Shown here: positions 39,156 through 52,623 of the stretch, piece by piece
Numbering within the stretch: the stretch's first letter is position 1
Layout: each line of letters begins with the position of its first letter
Assembly (NCBI RefSeq): GCF_002848135.1
Contig: NZ_PKGB01000006.1
Location: 62,001 to 126,000 of the forward strand
DNA from: Hydrogenovibrio sp. SC-1
Lineage (GTDB): Bacteria > Pseudomonadota > Gammaproteobacteria > Thiomicrospirales > Thiomicrospiraceae
Length of the DNA stretch: 64,000 nt
Direction: 5' to 3'
Notes under the pieces: model-generated
What the model was told of the DNA's origin: nothing
The model's input: the letters and a program-made list of their open reading frames with translations, nothing else
Database searches by the model: none
Program-made: the position numbers and the translations under genes

Positions 39156-39923
39156 ATGGCTCGAATCATTGCGGTGGCGAATCAAAAGGGCGGTGTCGGT
39201 AAAACCACTACTACCGTTAACTTGTCAGCAGCTTTCGCCAGAATGGGCAAGCGTGTGTTGATGATGGACTTGGATCCACAGGGTAACGCAACGGTTGCCA
39301 TTGGTGTGGATAAAGAGGATTTGCCGGTTTCCGCCTATGATGTATTGGTCGGTGAAGTCAAGGCGCGGGATGCAATCCTGGAAACCGCTGTTGAAAATTT
39401 GGACTTGATTGCGGCGAACGGTGATTTGACTGCGGCGGAAGTAGACTTGATCGATGAGTCAAAAGGCCCCAAAAAACTGCGTAAAGCCTTAAAAAAAGTT
39501 CGAGAACAATACGATGTGATTCTATTGGATTGTCCACCGACTTTGAATATGTTGACCTTGAATGCATTAACCGTTGCAGAAGGTATTTTGGTGCCTGTGC
39601 AATGCGAGTATTTTGCTTTGGAGGGCTTGTCGGCCTTGATGGATACGATTGAAGCGGTTCAGTCGGACTTAAATCCTAATTTACATATCGATGGTTTATT
39701 AAGAACGATGTATGACCGTCGGAATAACTTGGCAAATGATGTGTCAAATGAGTTGGTCGCGCACTTTGGTATGAAAGTTTTACAGACCATTATTCCGCGA
39801 AATGTACGCTTGGCAGAAGCACCAAGTTATGGTGAGTCCATCTTGGATTATGATTTGGCTTCAAATGGTGCGATTGCGTATTTGGCATTGGCAAATGAAT
39901 TGATTAGACGAACAAAACTGTAA
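39156..39923 (+). CDS. parA: Chromosome-partitioning ATPase ParA (Soj)
   Basis: A 255-residue deviant-Walker ATPase: ANQKGGVGKTTTTVNLSAAFA, MDLDPQGNATVAIG, ILLDCPPTL. It works with ParB to segregate newly copied origins. It starts directly after the rsmG stop with AGGAAA inside rsmG. Confidence 0.97.
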   Translation: MARIIAVANQKGGVGKTTTTVNLSAAFARMGKRVLMMDLDPQGNATVAIGVDKEDLPVSAYDVLVGEVKARDAILETAVENLDLIAANGDLTAAEVDLIDESKGPKKLRKALKKVREQYDVILLDCPPTLNMLTLNALTVAEGILVPVQCEYFALEGLSALMDTIEAVQSDLNPNLHIDGLLRTMYDRRNNLANDVSNELVAHFGMKVLQTIIPRNVRLAEAPSYGESILDYDLASNGAIAYLALANELIRRTKL

Positions 39924-39935
39924 CTGGAAACGGAC

Positions 39936-40802
39936 ATGGCAAAAAAACGATCAGGCATGGGTATCAGAGGGGTAAACGCCTTAATTGGAGGCAAGCAAAA
40001 GGTTGACAGTAATGTGGCTGATTTGCGAATCGATAAGGTTGCCATTGATTCTTTAATTCCTGGTGTATATCAACCTCGGCAGCAGTTTGAAGAAGTGGCG
40101 TTGCAAGAATTAGCCGACTCAATTCGGATTCAAGGAATTGTTCAGCCCATTGTTGTAAAAGCGGTCGCTAATCAGCAGTTTGAAATTATTGCCGGGGAGC
40201 GTCGCTGGCGTGCTGCAAAACTCGCAGGGTTGGAGTCAGTGCCAGTCGTGATTCGCAAAGCGGATAACCAGGCGACCTTGGCAATGGCGTTAATTGAAAA
40301 TATTCAGCGTGAAGACTTAAACCCCATTGAAACTGCAATGGGGCTAAAGCGCTTAATGAAAGAGTTTGAACTCACTCAGCAAGCCGTAGCGGATGCCGTT
40401 GGACGGTCGAGGACAGGGGTAACCAACCTGTTAAGATTGCTGACCCTGCCTAAGCAGATACAAGATTGGTTGCACCAGAGCGATCTAACCATGGGGCATG
40501 CACGGGCGATTATTACCTTGCCTGAAGATATGCAGCTTTCATTAGCAGAAAAAGCAATATCCAAGTCGTGGTCTGTCAGAGAGATGGAACAGGCCGTGCA
40601 AAACCTATTGGTACCTAAAACACTCAAATCGCAACAAAACCGTCATACTTTACCCGTAAAATTACAAGAACAGCAACAGCAGTTGGCTGAAAAAATGGCG
40701 ACGAACGTTAAAATATCGCAAGGTGCAAAGGGACGTGGTAAGATCGAGATTCCCTTTAAGTCAGAAGCGGAATTAGAGCGGTTAATCGGGTTATTAAAGT
40801 AG
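39936..40802 (+). CDS. parB: Chromosome-partitioning protein ParB (Spo0J)
   Basis: Binds parS sites and spreads as a CTP-dependent clamp. The 288-residue protein has the N-terminal motif QPRQQFEEVALQELADSI, the CTP-binding GERRWRAAKLAG and ENIQREDLNPIETA, and the helix-turn-helix region TQQAVADAVGRSRTGVTNLLRLL. It follows parA by 12 bp. No complete parS site was found in the window. Confidence 0.97.
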   Translation: MAKKRSGMGIRGVNALIGGKQKVDSNVADLRIDKVAIDSLIPGVYQPRQQFEEVALQELADSIRIQGIVQPIVVKAVANQQFEIIAGERRWRAAKLAGLESVPVVIRKADNQATLAMALIENIQREDLNPIETAMGLKRLMKEFELTQQAVADAVGRSRTGVTNLLRLLTLPKQIQDWLHQSDLTMGHARAIITLPEDMQLSLAEKAISKSWSVREMEQAVQNLLVPKTLKSQQNRHTLPVKLQEQQQQLAEKMATNVKISQGAKGRGKIEIPFKSEAELERLIGLLK

Positions 40803-40850
40803 CGAATTAAAAAATCTACATTTAGTGTAAGTGTTTAGTGTTTTAACAAT

Positions 40851-40894
40851 ATCTAGTGGTGGATGAAAAATTATTACTTTTCCACTAGATTTTC
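40851..40894 (+). terminator. Probable terminator between parB and the atp operon
   Basis: ATCTAGTGG and CCACTAGAT form a perfect 9-bp outer stem, with GAAAA/TTTTC pairing inside, followed by TTTTC. It lies 49 bp after parB. Confidence 0.5.
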
Positions 40895-40914
40895 AGGCAA
40901 TAAACCGCTATGAT
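40886..40914 (+). promoter_or_regulatory. Weak candidate promoter for the atp operon
   Basis: TATGAT at 40909 with a poor -35 (TAGATT) 17 bp upstream. It overlaps the hairpin's right arm, so the two could interact. Confidence 0.3.
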
Positions 40915-40975
40915 TCTCGACTGTTTTACTTCGGCCTAACCTTTGGTTTGGTTGCAAATATTTGGAGATGTCAGC

Positions 40976-41264
40976 GTGAAAGAAGAGTCAACCCCTGTAT
41001 CCGCTGAGACAGCTCCGAGAAAACATAAGCCAGCACTGAATTTTTTATTATTAAGTGCAGGATCCATATTTACCAGTATGATTATTGCTGGATTCTTGGT
41101 TGGCTATGTTATTGATTTATTGCTTGAAACAACCCCTTTGTTTTTGTTGAGCTGTGGTGTATTGGGTTTTGTAGGCGGTATGATGAAAGTTCATAAGCTG
41201 CTGGAGAAAATGTCACTTCTCGATACAGGGAAAGCGCAAAAAACAGAACCTAAGCCAGCAAGAG

Positions 41265-41272
<8 letters not shown>
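40976..41272 (+). CDS. AtpZ/ATPase_gene1-type small membrane protein
   Basis: A 98-residue protein with two transmembrane helices (LLLSAGSIFTSMIIAGFLVGYVIDLLL and PLFLLSCGVLGFVGGMMKVH), the layout of the small protein at the head of many F-type ATPase operons. Its role is not settled; related proteins have been linked to ion import for the c-ring. GTG with GGAG 8 bp upstream is the start. Confidence 0.8.
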
Positions 41273-42463
<1,191 letters not shown>

Positions 42464-42483
42464 GAGGCAAATAAAAAGGAATA

Positions 42484-42508
42484 GAAAGGGTTTTTAAAAA
42501 ACTCTTTC
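42484..42508 (+). other. Hairpin in the atpB-atpE gap
   Basis: GAAAGGGTTTTT pairs with AAAAACTCTTTC (one G-T pair). It may set a processing point between atpB and the atpE leader. Confidence 0.5.
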
Positions 42509-42563
42509 AAAAGGTTTAAGCGCACCTATCACCGAGTTTCGTTAATTGGGACGACAGGGGTAA

Positions 42564-42896
<333 letters not shown>

Positions 42897-42953
42897 TCTA
42901 GCTGCAACGCATCAATTATATTTTTTTAAATAACGAATGGCGAGGTAACCACT

Positions 42954-43424
42954 GTGAGTATTAACGCAACGCTTCTCATCCAAATAATAGCTTTCTTGCT
43001 GTTGATTTGGTTTGTGAATAAAGTGCTGTGGGGGCCACTTTCTAAGTTAATGGAAGATCGTCAAAAGAAAATTAATGACGGACTTTCTGCCGCTGAGAAA
43101 GGAAAGCATGAACTTGAGTTAGCTGAAAAACGTGCTAAAGATGTACTAAAAGACGCAAAACTACAAGCTCAAAATGTATTGAGTCAAGCTGAAAAGCGCG
43201 GGTCTGAAATCGTAGAAGATGCGAAAGTAAAAGCCGTAGAAGAAGCTGACCGCATTAAAGCTTCCGCCCAAGCAGAACTAGAACAAGAAGTAAGTCGTGC
43301 CAGAGAAGAACTTCGTAAAGAGATTTCTTCGTTGGTCGTTTCAGGTGCAGAAAAAATTCTTAACAAAGAAGTTGATGCAGCTGTACATAACGACATGCTT
43401 GACACCTTAGTTAAATCAATCTAA
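42954..43424 (+). CDS. atpF: ATP synthase F0 subunit b
   Basis: A 156-residue stator stalk subunit: N-terminal transmembrane helix ([22 protein letters not shown]) then a long charged coiled coil to the C-terminus. The GTG start has GAGG upstream. Confidence 0.95.
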   Translation: MSINATLLIQIIAFLLLIWFVNKVLWGPLSKLMEDRQKKINDGLSAAEKGKHELELAEKRAKDVLKDAKLQAQNVLSQAEKRGSEIVEDAKVKAVEEADRIKASAQAELEQEVSRAREELRKEISSLVVSGAEKILNKEVDAAVHNDMLDTLVKSI

Positions 43425-43437
43425 GGAACTATAAGCT

Positions 43438-43974
43438 ATGGCAGAATTAATAACCATTGCAAGACCGTATGCTGTAGCAGCTTTTGAAGCTGCTAAAGAA
43501 GGAAATACACTTGCTGAGTGGTCAGAGCAGCTAAATAGTTTGGCTGCAATTGCTTCAGATGAAGCAATGCAAGATTTTATGTCTCAACCATCAGTAGCAG
43601 CGAATGATGTTACGAATCTTTTGGTTGAAATCATGGGGTCTGGTTTGACTGACGAAGCTAAGAATTTCTTAACCGTCTTGGCTGAAAATAAACGACTCAA
43701 TGCACTTGCTGAAATTGCAGGGCTTTTCCAACAGCTAAAAGCGAAGGAAGAGAAACGTGTATTGGCAACCGTTATTTCGGCTCAAAAGCCTACGGATGAG
43801 CAGAAAAAGAAATTAAGTGCTGCTTTAAATGCTAAGTTTGATGCTGAGGTTGAAGTGTCTTATGAAGAAGATCCTTCTTTAATCGCAGGCGTAAGAATTC
43901 GAGTTGGTGACTGGGCAATTGATGGCTCAGCACTTTCACAATTAAACAAACTTGGCGCAGCAATCGCCCAATAA
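43438..43974 (+). CDS. atpH: ATP synthase F1 subunit delta
   Basis: A 178-residue stator protein joining b to the top of the alpha/beta hexamer. It begins ITIARPYAVAAFEAA and ends with DPSLIAGVRIRVGDWAIDGSALSQLNKL, the family C-terminal signature. Confidence 0.96.
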   Translation: MAELITIARPYAVAAFEAAKEGNTLAEWSEQLNSLAAIASDEAMQDFMSQPSVAANDVTNLLVEIMGSGLTDEAKNFLTVLAENKRLNALAEIAGLFQQLKAKEEKRVLATVISAQKPTDEQKKKLSAALNAKFDAEVEVSYEEDPSLIAGVRIRVGDWAIDGSALSQLNKLGAAIAQ

Positions 43975-43989
43975 TGGAGAGGAACACAC

Positions 43990-45531
43990 ATGCAATTGAA
44001 TGCCTCTGAAATCAGTAACCTAATCAAAGACCGTATTAAAGGATTTGAAGGTGCTGCAGAGTCTGGCAGTGAAGGAACGGTTGTCAGTATCGCTGACGGT
44101 ATCGCTCTTATTCACGGCGTATCAGACGTAATGTATGGTGAGATGGTTCAATTTGACGAGCAAACCTTCGGTATGGCGCTTAACCTAGAGCGTGACTCGG
44201 TAGGTGTTGTTGTACTTGGAGAATATGATCACATCTCTGAAGGTGACAAGGTAACTTGTACCGGTAAAATTTTAGAAGTCCCAGTCGGTCCAGAAATGAA
44301 CGGCCGTGTTGTGGATGGTTTAGGTCGTCCTATCGATGGTAAAGGCGCTATTGACGCGAAGGTTACTTCCCCAATTGAGCGTATCGCACCGGGCGTAATC
44401 GATCGTCAATCTGTTGATCAACCTATGATGACTGGTATCAAGTCTATCGACTCAATGATTCCAGTTGGTCGTGGTCAGCGTGAGTTGATTATCGGTGACC
44501 GTCAAACAGGTAAAACCGCAATCGCGATTGACGCTATCATTTCTCAAAAGGGAACTGGTGTTAAGTGTATCTATGTTGCGATGGGTCAGAAAGCTTCTAC
44601 AGTCAATAACGTTGCTCGTAAGCTAGAAGAGTATGGCGCAATGGAAAACACTGTTATTGTTGCGGCTAATGCTTCAGATCCTGCAGCGCTACAATACATG
44701 GCTGCATATGCGGGTTGTGCGATGGGTGAATACTATCGTGACCGTGGTGAAGATGCTTTGATTATCTATGATGATCTAACTAAGCAGGCTCAAGCTTATC
44801 GTCAAATCTCATTGCTACTACGTCGTCCTCCTGGACGTGAAGCTTTCCCTGGTGATGTATTCTATCTACATTCCCGTTTACTTGAGCGTGCTGCTCGTGT
44901 AAATGCGAAGTATGTTGAAGAATTTACTAATGGTGAAGTGAAAGGTAAGACAGGTTCTTTAACTGCACTACCAATTATCGAAACGCAAGCTGGTGACGTT
45001 TCTGCATTCGTACCGACTAACGTAATCTCGATTACAGATGGTCAGATCTTCCTTGAAACTAGTTTGTTTACCCAAGGGATTCGTCCTGCTGTAAACGCGG
45101 GTCTTTCGGTTTCTCGTGTTGGTGGTGCTGCACAAACAAAAGCCATTAAAAAACTAGGTGGTGGTATCCGTCTAGATTTGGCTCAATATCGCGAATTAGC
45201 GGCATTTGCTCAGTTTGCTTCGGATCTTGATCCAGCAACCAAAGCTCAGCTAGAACGTGGTAAGCGTGTTACTGAACTAATGAAGCAAAGCCAATATTCT
45301 CCTTTAACCACAGCTGAAATGGCAGTTTCTTTGTATGCTGCAAATGAAGGCTATCTTGATGATGTTGAAGTAGAAAAAGTTCTTGATTTTGAAAGCGCTT
45401 TACATGCTTATCTTAATTCTGAAAATGCCGATTTGGCAGCAAAAATTAATGCTAAAGGCGACTGGAACGATGAAATCGTTGCAGAAGTTAAAGCAATGAT
45501 TGATGCATTTAAAGCAAACGGCGTTTATTAA
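43990..45531 (+). CDS. atpA: ATP synthase F1 subunit alpha
   Basis: A 513-residue non-catalytic nucleotide-binding subunit: [15 protein letters not shown] (P-loop), [10 protein letters not shown] and the [15 protein letters not shown]-type stretch near residue 370 ([15 protein letters not shown]). Length is the same as in E. coli. Confidence 0.99.
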   Translation: MQLNASEISNLIKDRIKGFEGAAESGSEGTVVSIADGIALIHGVSDVMYGEMVQFDEQTFGMALNLERDSVGVVVLGEYDHISEGDKVTCTGKILEVPVGPEMNGRVVDGLGRPIDGKGAIDAKVTSPIERIAPGVIDRQSVDQPMMTGIKSIDSMIPVGRGQRELIIGDRQTGKTAIAIDAIISQKGTGVKCIYVAMGQKASTVNNVARKLEEYGAMENTVIVAANASDPAALQYMAAYAGCAMGEYYRDRGEDALIIYDDLTKQAQAYRQISLLLRRPPGREAFPGDVFYLHSRLLERAARVNAKYVEEFTNGEVKGKTGSLTALPIIETQAGDVSAFVPTNVISITDGQIFLETSLFTQGIRPAVNAGLSVSRVGGAAQTKAIKKLGGGIRLDLAQYRELAAFAQFASDLDPATKAQLERGKRVTELMKQSQYSPLTTAEMAVSLYAANEGYLDDVEVEKVLDFESALHAYLNSENADLAAKINAKGDWNDEIVAEVKAMIDAFKANGVY

Positions 45532-45544
45532 GAAGGGGTAAGCC

Positions 45545-47820
<2,276 letters not shown>

Positions 47821-47826
47821 TTGATT

Positions 47827-48261
47827 ATGGCAGTCTCAATGCAAGTCGATATTGTAAGTGCAGAGGGTTCAATGTTCTCTGGTAAAGCGGATATGGTCTT
47901 TGCACAGGCTGCCGATGGTGAAGTCGGCATCCTGCCAAAACATACCCAGTTGTTGTCCCAGTTAAAACCAGGTCAAGTTCGTGTTGTCAGTGGAGATGAA
48001 GAAGATTTATTCTTTATCAACAGTGGTATCCTTGAAATTCAGCCTGAAATTGTGACCATTCTTGCTGACACGGCTATCCGTGCAGAAGATTTGGATCATG
48101 CAGCTGCAGAAGAAGCCAAACAGCGTGCAGAAGAAGCGATGGAGCAAGCAAAATCGGATACCGATATTGCGCGTGCCCAAGTCGAACTTGCGGAAGCTGT
48201 TGCGCAGATTCAGACAATTACCAAATTACGGGATCGTTTACAAAAGACAGGATTGTCTTAA
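47827..48261 (+). CDS. atpC: ATP synthase F1 subunit epsilon
   Basis: A 144-residue rotor foot with the N-terminal beta-sandwich (VSAEGSMFSGKADMVFAQAADGEVGILPKH) and C-terminal helical hairpin that can inhibit ATP hydrolysis. ATG 47827 is chosen; a TTG six bases earlier is also possible. It closes the operon. Confidence 0.97.
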   Translation: MAVSMQVDIVSAEGSMFSGKADMVFAQAADGEVGILPKHTQLLSQLKPGQVRVVSGDEEDLFFINSGILEIQPEIVTILADTAIRAEDLDHAAAEEAKQRAEEAMEQAKSDTDIARAQVELAEAVAQIQTITKLRDRLQKTGLS

Positions 48262-48279
48262 GTCAATTTTTCGTTTAAG

Positions 48280-48307
48280 AAAAAGCACCTTCGGGTGCTT
48301 TTTTTTT
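48280..48307 (+). terminator. Strong rho-independent terminator of the atp operon
   Basis: AAAAAGCACC / GGTGCTTTTT around a UUCG tetraloop, followed by further T, 18 bp after atpC. Confidence 0.95.
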
Positions 48308-48376
48308 GTCCGTTAATTTGTCTGCTTTGGTAGAATTCATACTCGACGATTGTCTCGGTTTAACCCCTTAGAGATT

Positions 48377-48414
48377 CAAGGTAATCCATCCTTTAATTTA
48401 GATGATTTACCTTG
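48377..48414 (+). promoter_or_regulatory. Hairpin in the glmU leader
   Basis: CAAGGTAA pairs with TTACCTTG, and CATC with GATG inside, around a 10-nt loop. GTTTTTATTAT follows and GGAG of glmU is 16 bp on. It looks like an attenuator or a control element, or a terminator of a short leader RNA. Confidence 0.45.
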
Positions 48415-48441
48415 TGTTTTTATTATATTTGGAGCCACTGA

Positions 48442-49806
48442 ATGTCCTTAAAAATTCTTGTTCTTGCTGCAGGCAAGGGCACTCGTATGCGTTCACATCA
48501 TCCGAAAGTATTGCAGCCTTTAGCACAGAAACCATTACTTGCCCATGTGGTAGAAACCGCTGAAAATTTGACTGATCAAGCCATTATCACTATCGTTGGT
48601 CACGGAGCAGAGCAGGTTAAATCTGTGATGGGTTCTGAGGGTTTAATCTACATAGAGCAGGAAGAGCAACTCGGAACAGGTCATGCAGTCCAAGTTGCTG
48701 AATCTCATTTCGATGATAACGATACGGTCTTGATTTTATACGGTGATGTTCCATTAACCCGGAAATCGACACTTGAGAACTTGATTTCAAAAGTTGATGA
48801 ACAACATCCACTGGCACTTCTTACAATTGAATTAGCTGATTCCAGTGGTTATGGCCGAATTGTCAGGAATGCGGCTGGTGCAGTGACTTCTATTGTCGAA
48901 CAGAAGGACGCAAGTGAAGCTCAGAAACAGATCAAGGAAATTAATACGGGTATGTTGGCAGCAAAAGGTGGATCGCTTAGGCAGTGGTTGTCACAACTAT
49001 CCAATGATAATGCACAAGGTGAATACTATTTAACAGATATTGTTTCACTATGTGTCGATTCAGGTTGTCAGGTTGCAACTTCACAACCGGATTCGGAAAT
49101 TGAAGTACTTGGTGTTAATGATAAGCGTCAACTTCAAGGGTTAGAGCGTGATTATCAAGCCTTACTAGCAGATGATTTAATGTCAAAAGGGGTAACACTT
49201 GTTGACTCTAGTCGACTCGATATCCGTGGGCACGTTGATGTGGGGATGGATGTGTCTATTGACGTGAATGTCATTTTTGAGGGGAAGGTTTCTTTAGGAG
49301 ACAATGTTACAATTGGTGCAAATTGTGTCATTCGAAATGCCCATATTGCTGCCAACACGGTGATTCATCCCTTCAGTCATATTGATGGTGCGCAATTGGA
49401 TGAAAGTTGCGATATCGGTCCTTATGCAAGGCTCAGACCTGGAACTACTTTGGCTCAATCCGTTAAAATTGGAAATTTTGTCGAAACCAAAAACGCGCAA
49501 ATTGCGACGGGATCAAAGGTGAATCACTTATCTTATATTGGGGATACCAAGATGGGATCAAATGTGAATATTGGCGCTGGCACTATTACCTGTAATTACG
49601 ATGGTACAAATAAACATCAAACCCTTATTGGTGATGATGTATTTGTGGGTTCAGATACACAATTAGTGGCGCCCGTTACGATCGAGAAAGGCGCAACGAT
49701 TGGAGCCGGCTCAACCATTACTAAAACGGCTCCAGCTAACACTTTGACTTTATCGCGCAGTAAGCAGCTAAGTATTGCAACTTGGCAAAGACCGCAGAAA
49801 AAATAA
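48442..49806 (+). CDS. glmU: Bifunctional UDP-N-acetylglucosamine pyrophosphorylase / glucosamine-1-phosphate acetyltransferase
   Basis: Makes UDP-GlcNAc for peptidoglycan and LPS. The N-terminal uridyltransferase (about 1-228) has LAAGKGTRMRSHHPKVLQ and LYGDVPL. The C-terminal left-handed beta-helix (about 250-454) carries RLRPGT, NFVETKNA, HLSYIGD and GAGTITCNYDG. A palindrome copy overlaps the TAA stop. glmS is not in the window. Confidence 0.98.
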   Translation: MSLKILVLAAGKGTRMRSHHPKVLQPLAQKPLLAHVVETAENLTDQAIITIVGHGAEQVKSVMGSEGLIYIEQEEQLGTGHAVQVAESHFDDNDTVLILYGDVPLTRKSTLENLISKVDEQHPLALLTIELADSSGYGRIVRNAAGAVTSIVEQKDASEAQKQIKEINTGMLAAKGGSLRQWLSQLSNDNAQGEYYLTDIVSLCVDSGCQVATSQPDSEIEVLGVNDKRQLQGLERDYQALLADDLMSKGVTLVDSSRLDIRGHVDVGMDVSIDVNVIFEGKVSLGDNVTIGANCVIRNAHIAANTVIHPFSHIDGAQLDESCDIGPYARLRPGTTLAQSVKIGNFVETKNAQIATGSKVNHLSYIGDTKMGSNVNIGAGTITCNYDGTNKHQTLIGDDVFVGSDTQLVAPVTIEKGATIGAGSTITKTAPANTLTLSRSKQLSIATWQRPQKK

Positions 49807-49816
49807 CCAGGCCTGG
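49807..49816. repeat. CCAGGCCTGG iterated palindrome, copy 6
   Basis: Exact copy in the full 14-bp form AACCAGGCCTGGTT; its first bases are part of the glmU stop codon. Left flank is A-rich, right flank TTGTTT, so it could act as a terminator. Confidence 0.65.
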
Positions 49817-49841
49817 TTGTTTAGACGCTAGGAGAGAAGAT

Positions 49842-50108
49842 TTGCTCTATATTACGTTAAAGCCATTACAAGCAGACCCTTTACAAGCATTGATGGAAAA
49901 GCAGGGGTGGCAGGTCATCAGTAAAGATGGCGGTCAAAGTCAGTTTGTCGGTTGGGCTTATGTCATTCATTATCAGTTAATGCATGATAAACAATTAGCG
50001 GAAGCATGGTTGCATTATTCAGACAATCAGGGCAAGTTGGAATCCTATTGTGAATTGAATCCTGCTGCCAAGCCCTTGTTGGAACCCTTAATTGAAAACT
50101 GTCAATAG
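49842..50108 (+). CDS. Small protein of unknown function upstream of ubiA
   Basis: An 88-residue protein (MLYITLKPLQADPLQAL...) with no recognised domain, no signal peptide and no membrane segment. TTG 49842 is chosen because AGGAGA lies 6 bp upstream; the longer in-frame form starts inside glmU. It ends 3 bp before ubiA, so the two are co-transcribed. Confidence 0.6.
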   Translation: MLYITLKPLQADPLQALMEKQGWQVISKDGGQSQFVGWAYVIHYQLMHDKQLAEAWLHYSDNQGKLESYCELNPAAKPLLEPLIENCQ

Positions 50109-50111
50109 CCT

Positions 50112-50975
50112 ATGACGAAACAAACGATCAAAGCCTATTTTCAATTGACCCGTTTAAACCGACCTATCGGTATCTATTTGGTGCTTTGGCCGGCATTATG
50201 GGCACTGTGGTTAGCAGCTGATGGAAACCCTCCCATTGATACAGTGATTATTTTTATTTTAGGGGCGATTATTATGCGTTCCGCAGGCTGTGTCATTAAT
50301 GATTATGCAGATCGTCATTTGGATGGACATGTTTCACGTACCTGTGCAAGACCGCTAGCCACAGGTCAATTGTCTGACAAGCAAGCATTGCTCTTTTTCA
50401 CAATCCTAGTTTTGCTCGGTTTTGGTTTGGTTTTGTTATTGAATAGTCTGACAATATGGATGTCATTGGGAGCCGTATTATTGGCGACCTTATATCCCTT
50501 TATGAAACGCTATACATATTGGCCGCAAGCCTTTTTAGGAGCGGCCTTCGCTTGGGCAATACCGATGGGGTTTAGCGCTGTGCAAAACCAAGTCCCATGG
50601 CAAGCATGGGTGGTATTTTCGGTGACGTTGGTGTGGGCACTGATTTATGATACCGCCTATGCCATTGCGGATAAGGAAGATGACTTGAAAATTGGTATCA
50701 AATCAACGGCCATATTATTTGGAAACCAGGTTCAATGGGTGATTGGCTTTTTTCAGCTAATTATGCTGTCCGGACTGGTTTGGATAGGACAGTTATTTGA
50801 ATTGGGGACTGTTTATCATTTAGCCTTAATTGCAGTCTGCGGGTTATTTGGTTATCATCAATACTTACTATCAAAAAACGACCCTGCACAAGCCTTTAAA
50901 GCATTTTTAAATAATCACTGGGTAGGATTGGTGGTTTTGGTAGCCATTATCGGAGACCAGTCTTTAGCGGGTTAG
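50112..50975 (+). CDS. ubiA: 4-hydroxybenzoate polyprenyltransferase
   Basis: An inner-membrane enzyme that attaches the polyprenyl tail in ubiquinone synthesis. The 287-residue protein has about eight helices with the two Asp-rich motifs NDYADRHLDGHVSRT and AIADKEDDLKIGIKST. ubiC, which makes its substrate, is 1.6 kb away on the other strand. Confidence 0.95.
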   Translation: MTKQTIKAYFQLTRLNRPIGIYLVLWPALWALWLAADGNPPIDTVIIFILGAIIMRSAGCVINDYADRHLDGHVSRTCARPLATGQLSDKQALLFFTILVLLGFGLVLLLNSLTIWMSLGAVLLATLYPFMKRYTYWPQAFLGAAFAWAIPMGFSAVQNQVPWQAWVVFSVTLVWALIYDTAYAIADKEDDLKIGIKSTAILFGNQVQWVIGFFQLIMLSGLVWIGQLFELGTVYHLALIAVCGLFGYHQYLLSKNDPAQAFKAFLNNHWVGLVVLVAIIGDQSLAG

Positions 50976-50998
50976 ATGATTTGCGATAAAGGCTTAAG

Positions 50999-51505
50999 CT
51001 ATTGTAAGGTTATGCTTTCAGGGGTTGATAACAGTGGATCTAAGCTCAACTGCCAATTGGCTGTATCATAGGCTTGTATAAAGACTTTGAGTAAGGTGCC
51101 CATAAATTCAGCGTCATAGCTAAATTGAATGCCAGGTCCGGTCTCTGGTTCCAGTATGAGTTGAGGAGACGGGGTTTCAAGTCCTTTCAACGTGAGTTTA
51201 GTTAGTAAAATGGGGGTCTTACCTAAAGGCTCTGAAGCTTGCTCAGGTTCCTGGTAGGGCGCATTGTAATTGGCTTCGAGTTGACCCTTTTCCGCTGCAG
51301 CTTGATACATGGCTAATGATTTCTGAGACAAAATAGCTTGGCCTGTCTGAGGGTGTTTTCCCTGTAAGGTTGGCAATAATAATTGCAGATAACGGCGTGT
51401 TATCCAAGCTTGCAGGCTTTGTTGATTTTTGGTGTGCAGCTTAAACAAGATCCGATCTTCGAGCGGTTCGTAACGGGCTTGTATCTGTTTAATGTGATCG
51501 GACAT
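50999..51505 (-). CDS. Hypothetical protein
   Basis: A 168-residue soluble protein (MSDHIKQIQARYEPLEDRILFKL...) rich in Gln and Leu, with no family recognised. It is convergent with ubiA and divergent from the signal-peptide protein at 51529, whose start lies 23 bp away. ATG 51505 is preferred over an upstream TTG at 51523. Confidence 0.6.
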   Translation of the reverse strand: MSDHIKQIQARYEPLEDRILFKLHTKNQQSLQAWITRRYLQLLLPTLQGKHPQTGQAILSQKSLAMYQAAAEKGQLEANYNAPYQEPEQASEPLGKTPILLTKLTLKGLETPSPQLILEPETGPGIQFSYDAEFMGTLLKVFIQAYDTANWQLSLDPLLSTPESITLQ

Positions 51506-51528
51506 AGTCTTATTTGGGAGCAACTTAT

Positions 51529-52623
51529 TTGAATATTAGAGCATCAAGCATTATACCTTGTCCTGCTTGGTTAAACGTTATGATCTTAAGTTGTCTGCCC
51601 GTTTTATGCGTTGCAGAAACCTCGCAACCCCCTAATCCCCCACCAGCTTCCAATGAACTGCCAGCCGAATCCTCGGATCAGAAAACCTATTTTTTAGAAC
51701 ATACCGATATTCCGATGTTGAATGAAACTTTAAATAGGTTGGATGACTGGCAAAAGTGGGTGGGGAGTGAAGTTGAAGATTTAGGTCAGGCAACCGATAA
51801 TTTTTTTGGCACAGAAGTGGCCTTTGAGCAAAGTAAAGGTAATCGCTTAGACATCAGTTTTCCGTTTCAATTCCACCAGGATGGTCAGATTGACCAGTCA
51901 ATCAATTTACGCGCTAAAATAGATCTGCCAAGAACCAATAAAAAATGGCAAATCATTGTGACTTCTGCTGAACAATCTCTCACGGAAAGTTTAACCGGTA
52001 ATGACAATACCCAACCAGTTCAAAGAAAGGCCACGGCCGTCAATGATAAAAACAACAGTAATGCAGTTGGATTACGTTTTTTAATTGATACCAAGGATGT
52101 CATTTCTTCGTTTGTTGGGTTTGGCGTTAATTTTCGGAATATTATCCAACCAGACCCTTATGCCCGAATTAAAGGGAATAAAAAATGGTTGTTAAGTCCG
52201 GTTTGGACATCACGTATGAGTCATGATTTATTTTGGGAAAGCGTACAAGGTGTGGGATTAAGGTCTACTCAAACATTTGATGCAAACTTAGGAAAACAGC
52301 ATTTATTTCGATCTGAAACCATCGGGACTTGGTTAGATAAGGAACAGGCTTACGATATTGACCATAATTTTATTTTGTTTGATCAAGTCAATGTTCATCG
52401 TGGTTTGGCTTATCACTTAGGTTGGAGTTGGACCACAAAAGAAAAAGGGTTTCATTTGTCTGCATATCATGCCGGCGTTAATTGGCGAGAACGGGTTTAT
52501 AAAAGATGGTTATTTGTTGAATTGGAACCCAGAGTCGATTTTTCGGAATCGAATGATTTTAAACAGGCAGACTTTAGTATTCTGCTTATGCTAGAAGCAC
52601 AGTTTTATAAAGTTAAACCTTGA
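51529..52623 (+). CDS. Secreted protein of unknown function, possibly an outer-membrane barrel
   Basis: A 364-residue protein with an N-terminal signal (WLNVMILSCLPVLCVA, cleavage likely before ETS), a Pro-rich linker and then many amphipathic, aromatic-rich strands (RLDISFPFQFH, GVNFRNIIQPDPYAR, KRWLFVELEPRVDF). No family was recognised. TTG 51529 follows GGGAG at 8 bp; ATG 51580 is the alternative. Its 3' end overlaps ubiC by 11 bp tail to tail. Confidence 0.65.
   Translation: MNIRASSIIPCPAWLNVMILSCLPVLCVAETSQPPNPPPASNELPAESSDQKTYFLEHTDIPMLNETLNRLDDWQKWVGSEVEDLGQATDNFFGTEVAFEQSKGNRLDISFPFQFHQDGQIDQSINLRAKIDLPRTNKKWQIIVTSAEQSLTESLTGNDNTQPVQRKATAVNDKNNSNAVGLRFLIDTKDVISSFVGFGVNFRNIIQPDPYARIKGNKKWLLSPVWTSRMSHDLFWESVQGVGLRSTQTFDANLGKQHLFRSETIGTWLDKEQAYDIDHNFILFDQVNVHRGLAYHLGWSWTTKEKGFHLSAYHAGVNWRERVYKRWLFVELEPRVDFSESNDFKQADFSILLMLEAQFYKVKP

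Noticed and set aside
50330-50345. parS-like TGTTTCACGT
   Set aside because: Only one half and the centre match TGTTTCACGTGAAACA; the other arm has none of the expected bases, and it lies in the conserved UbiA motif GHVSRT, so it is explained by coding.
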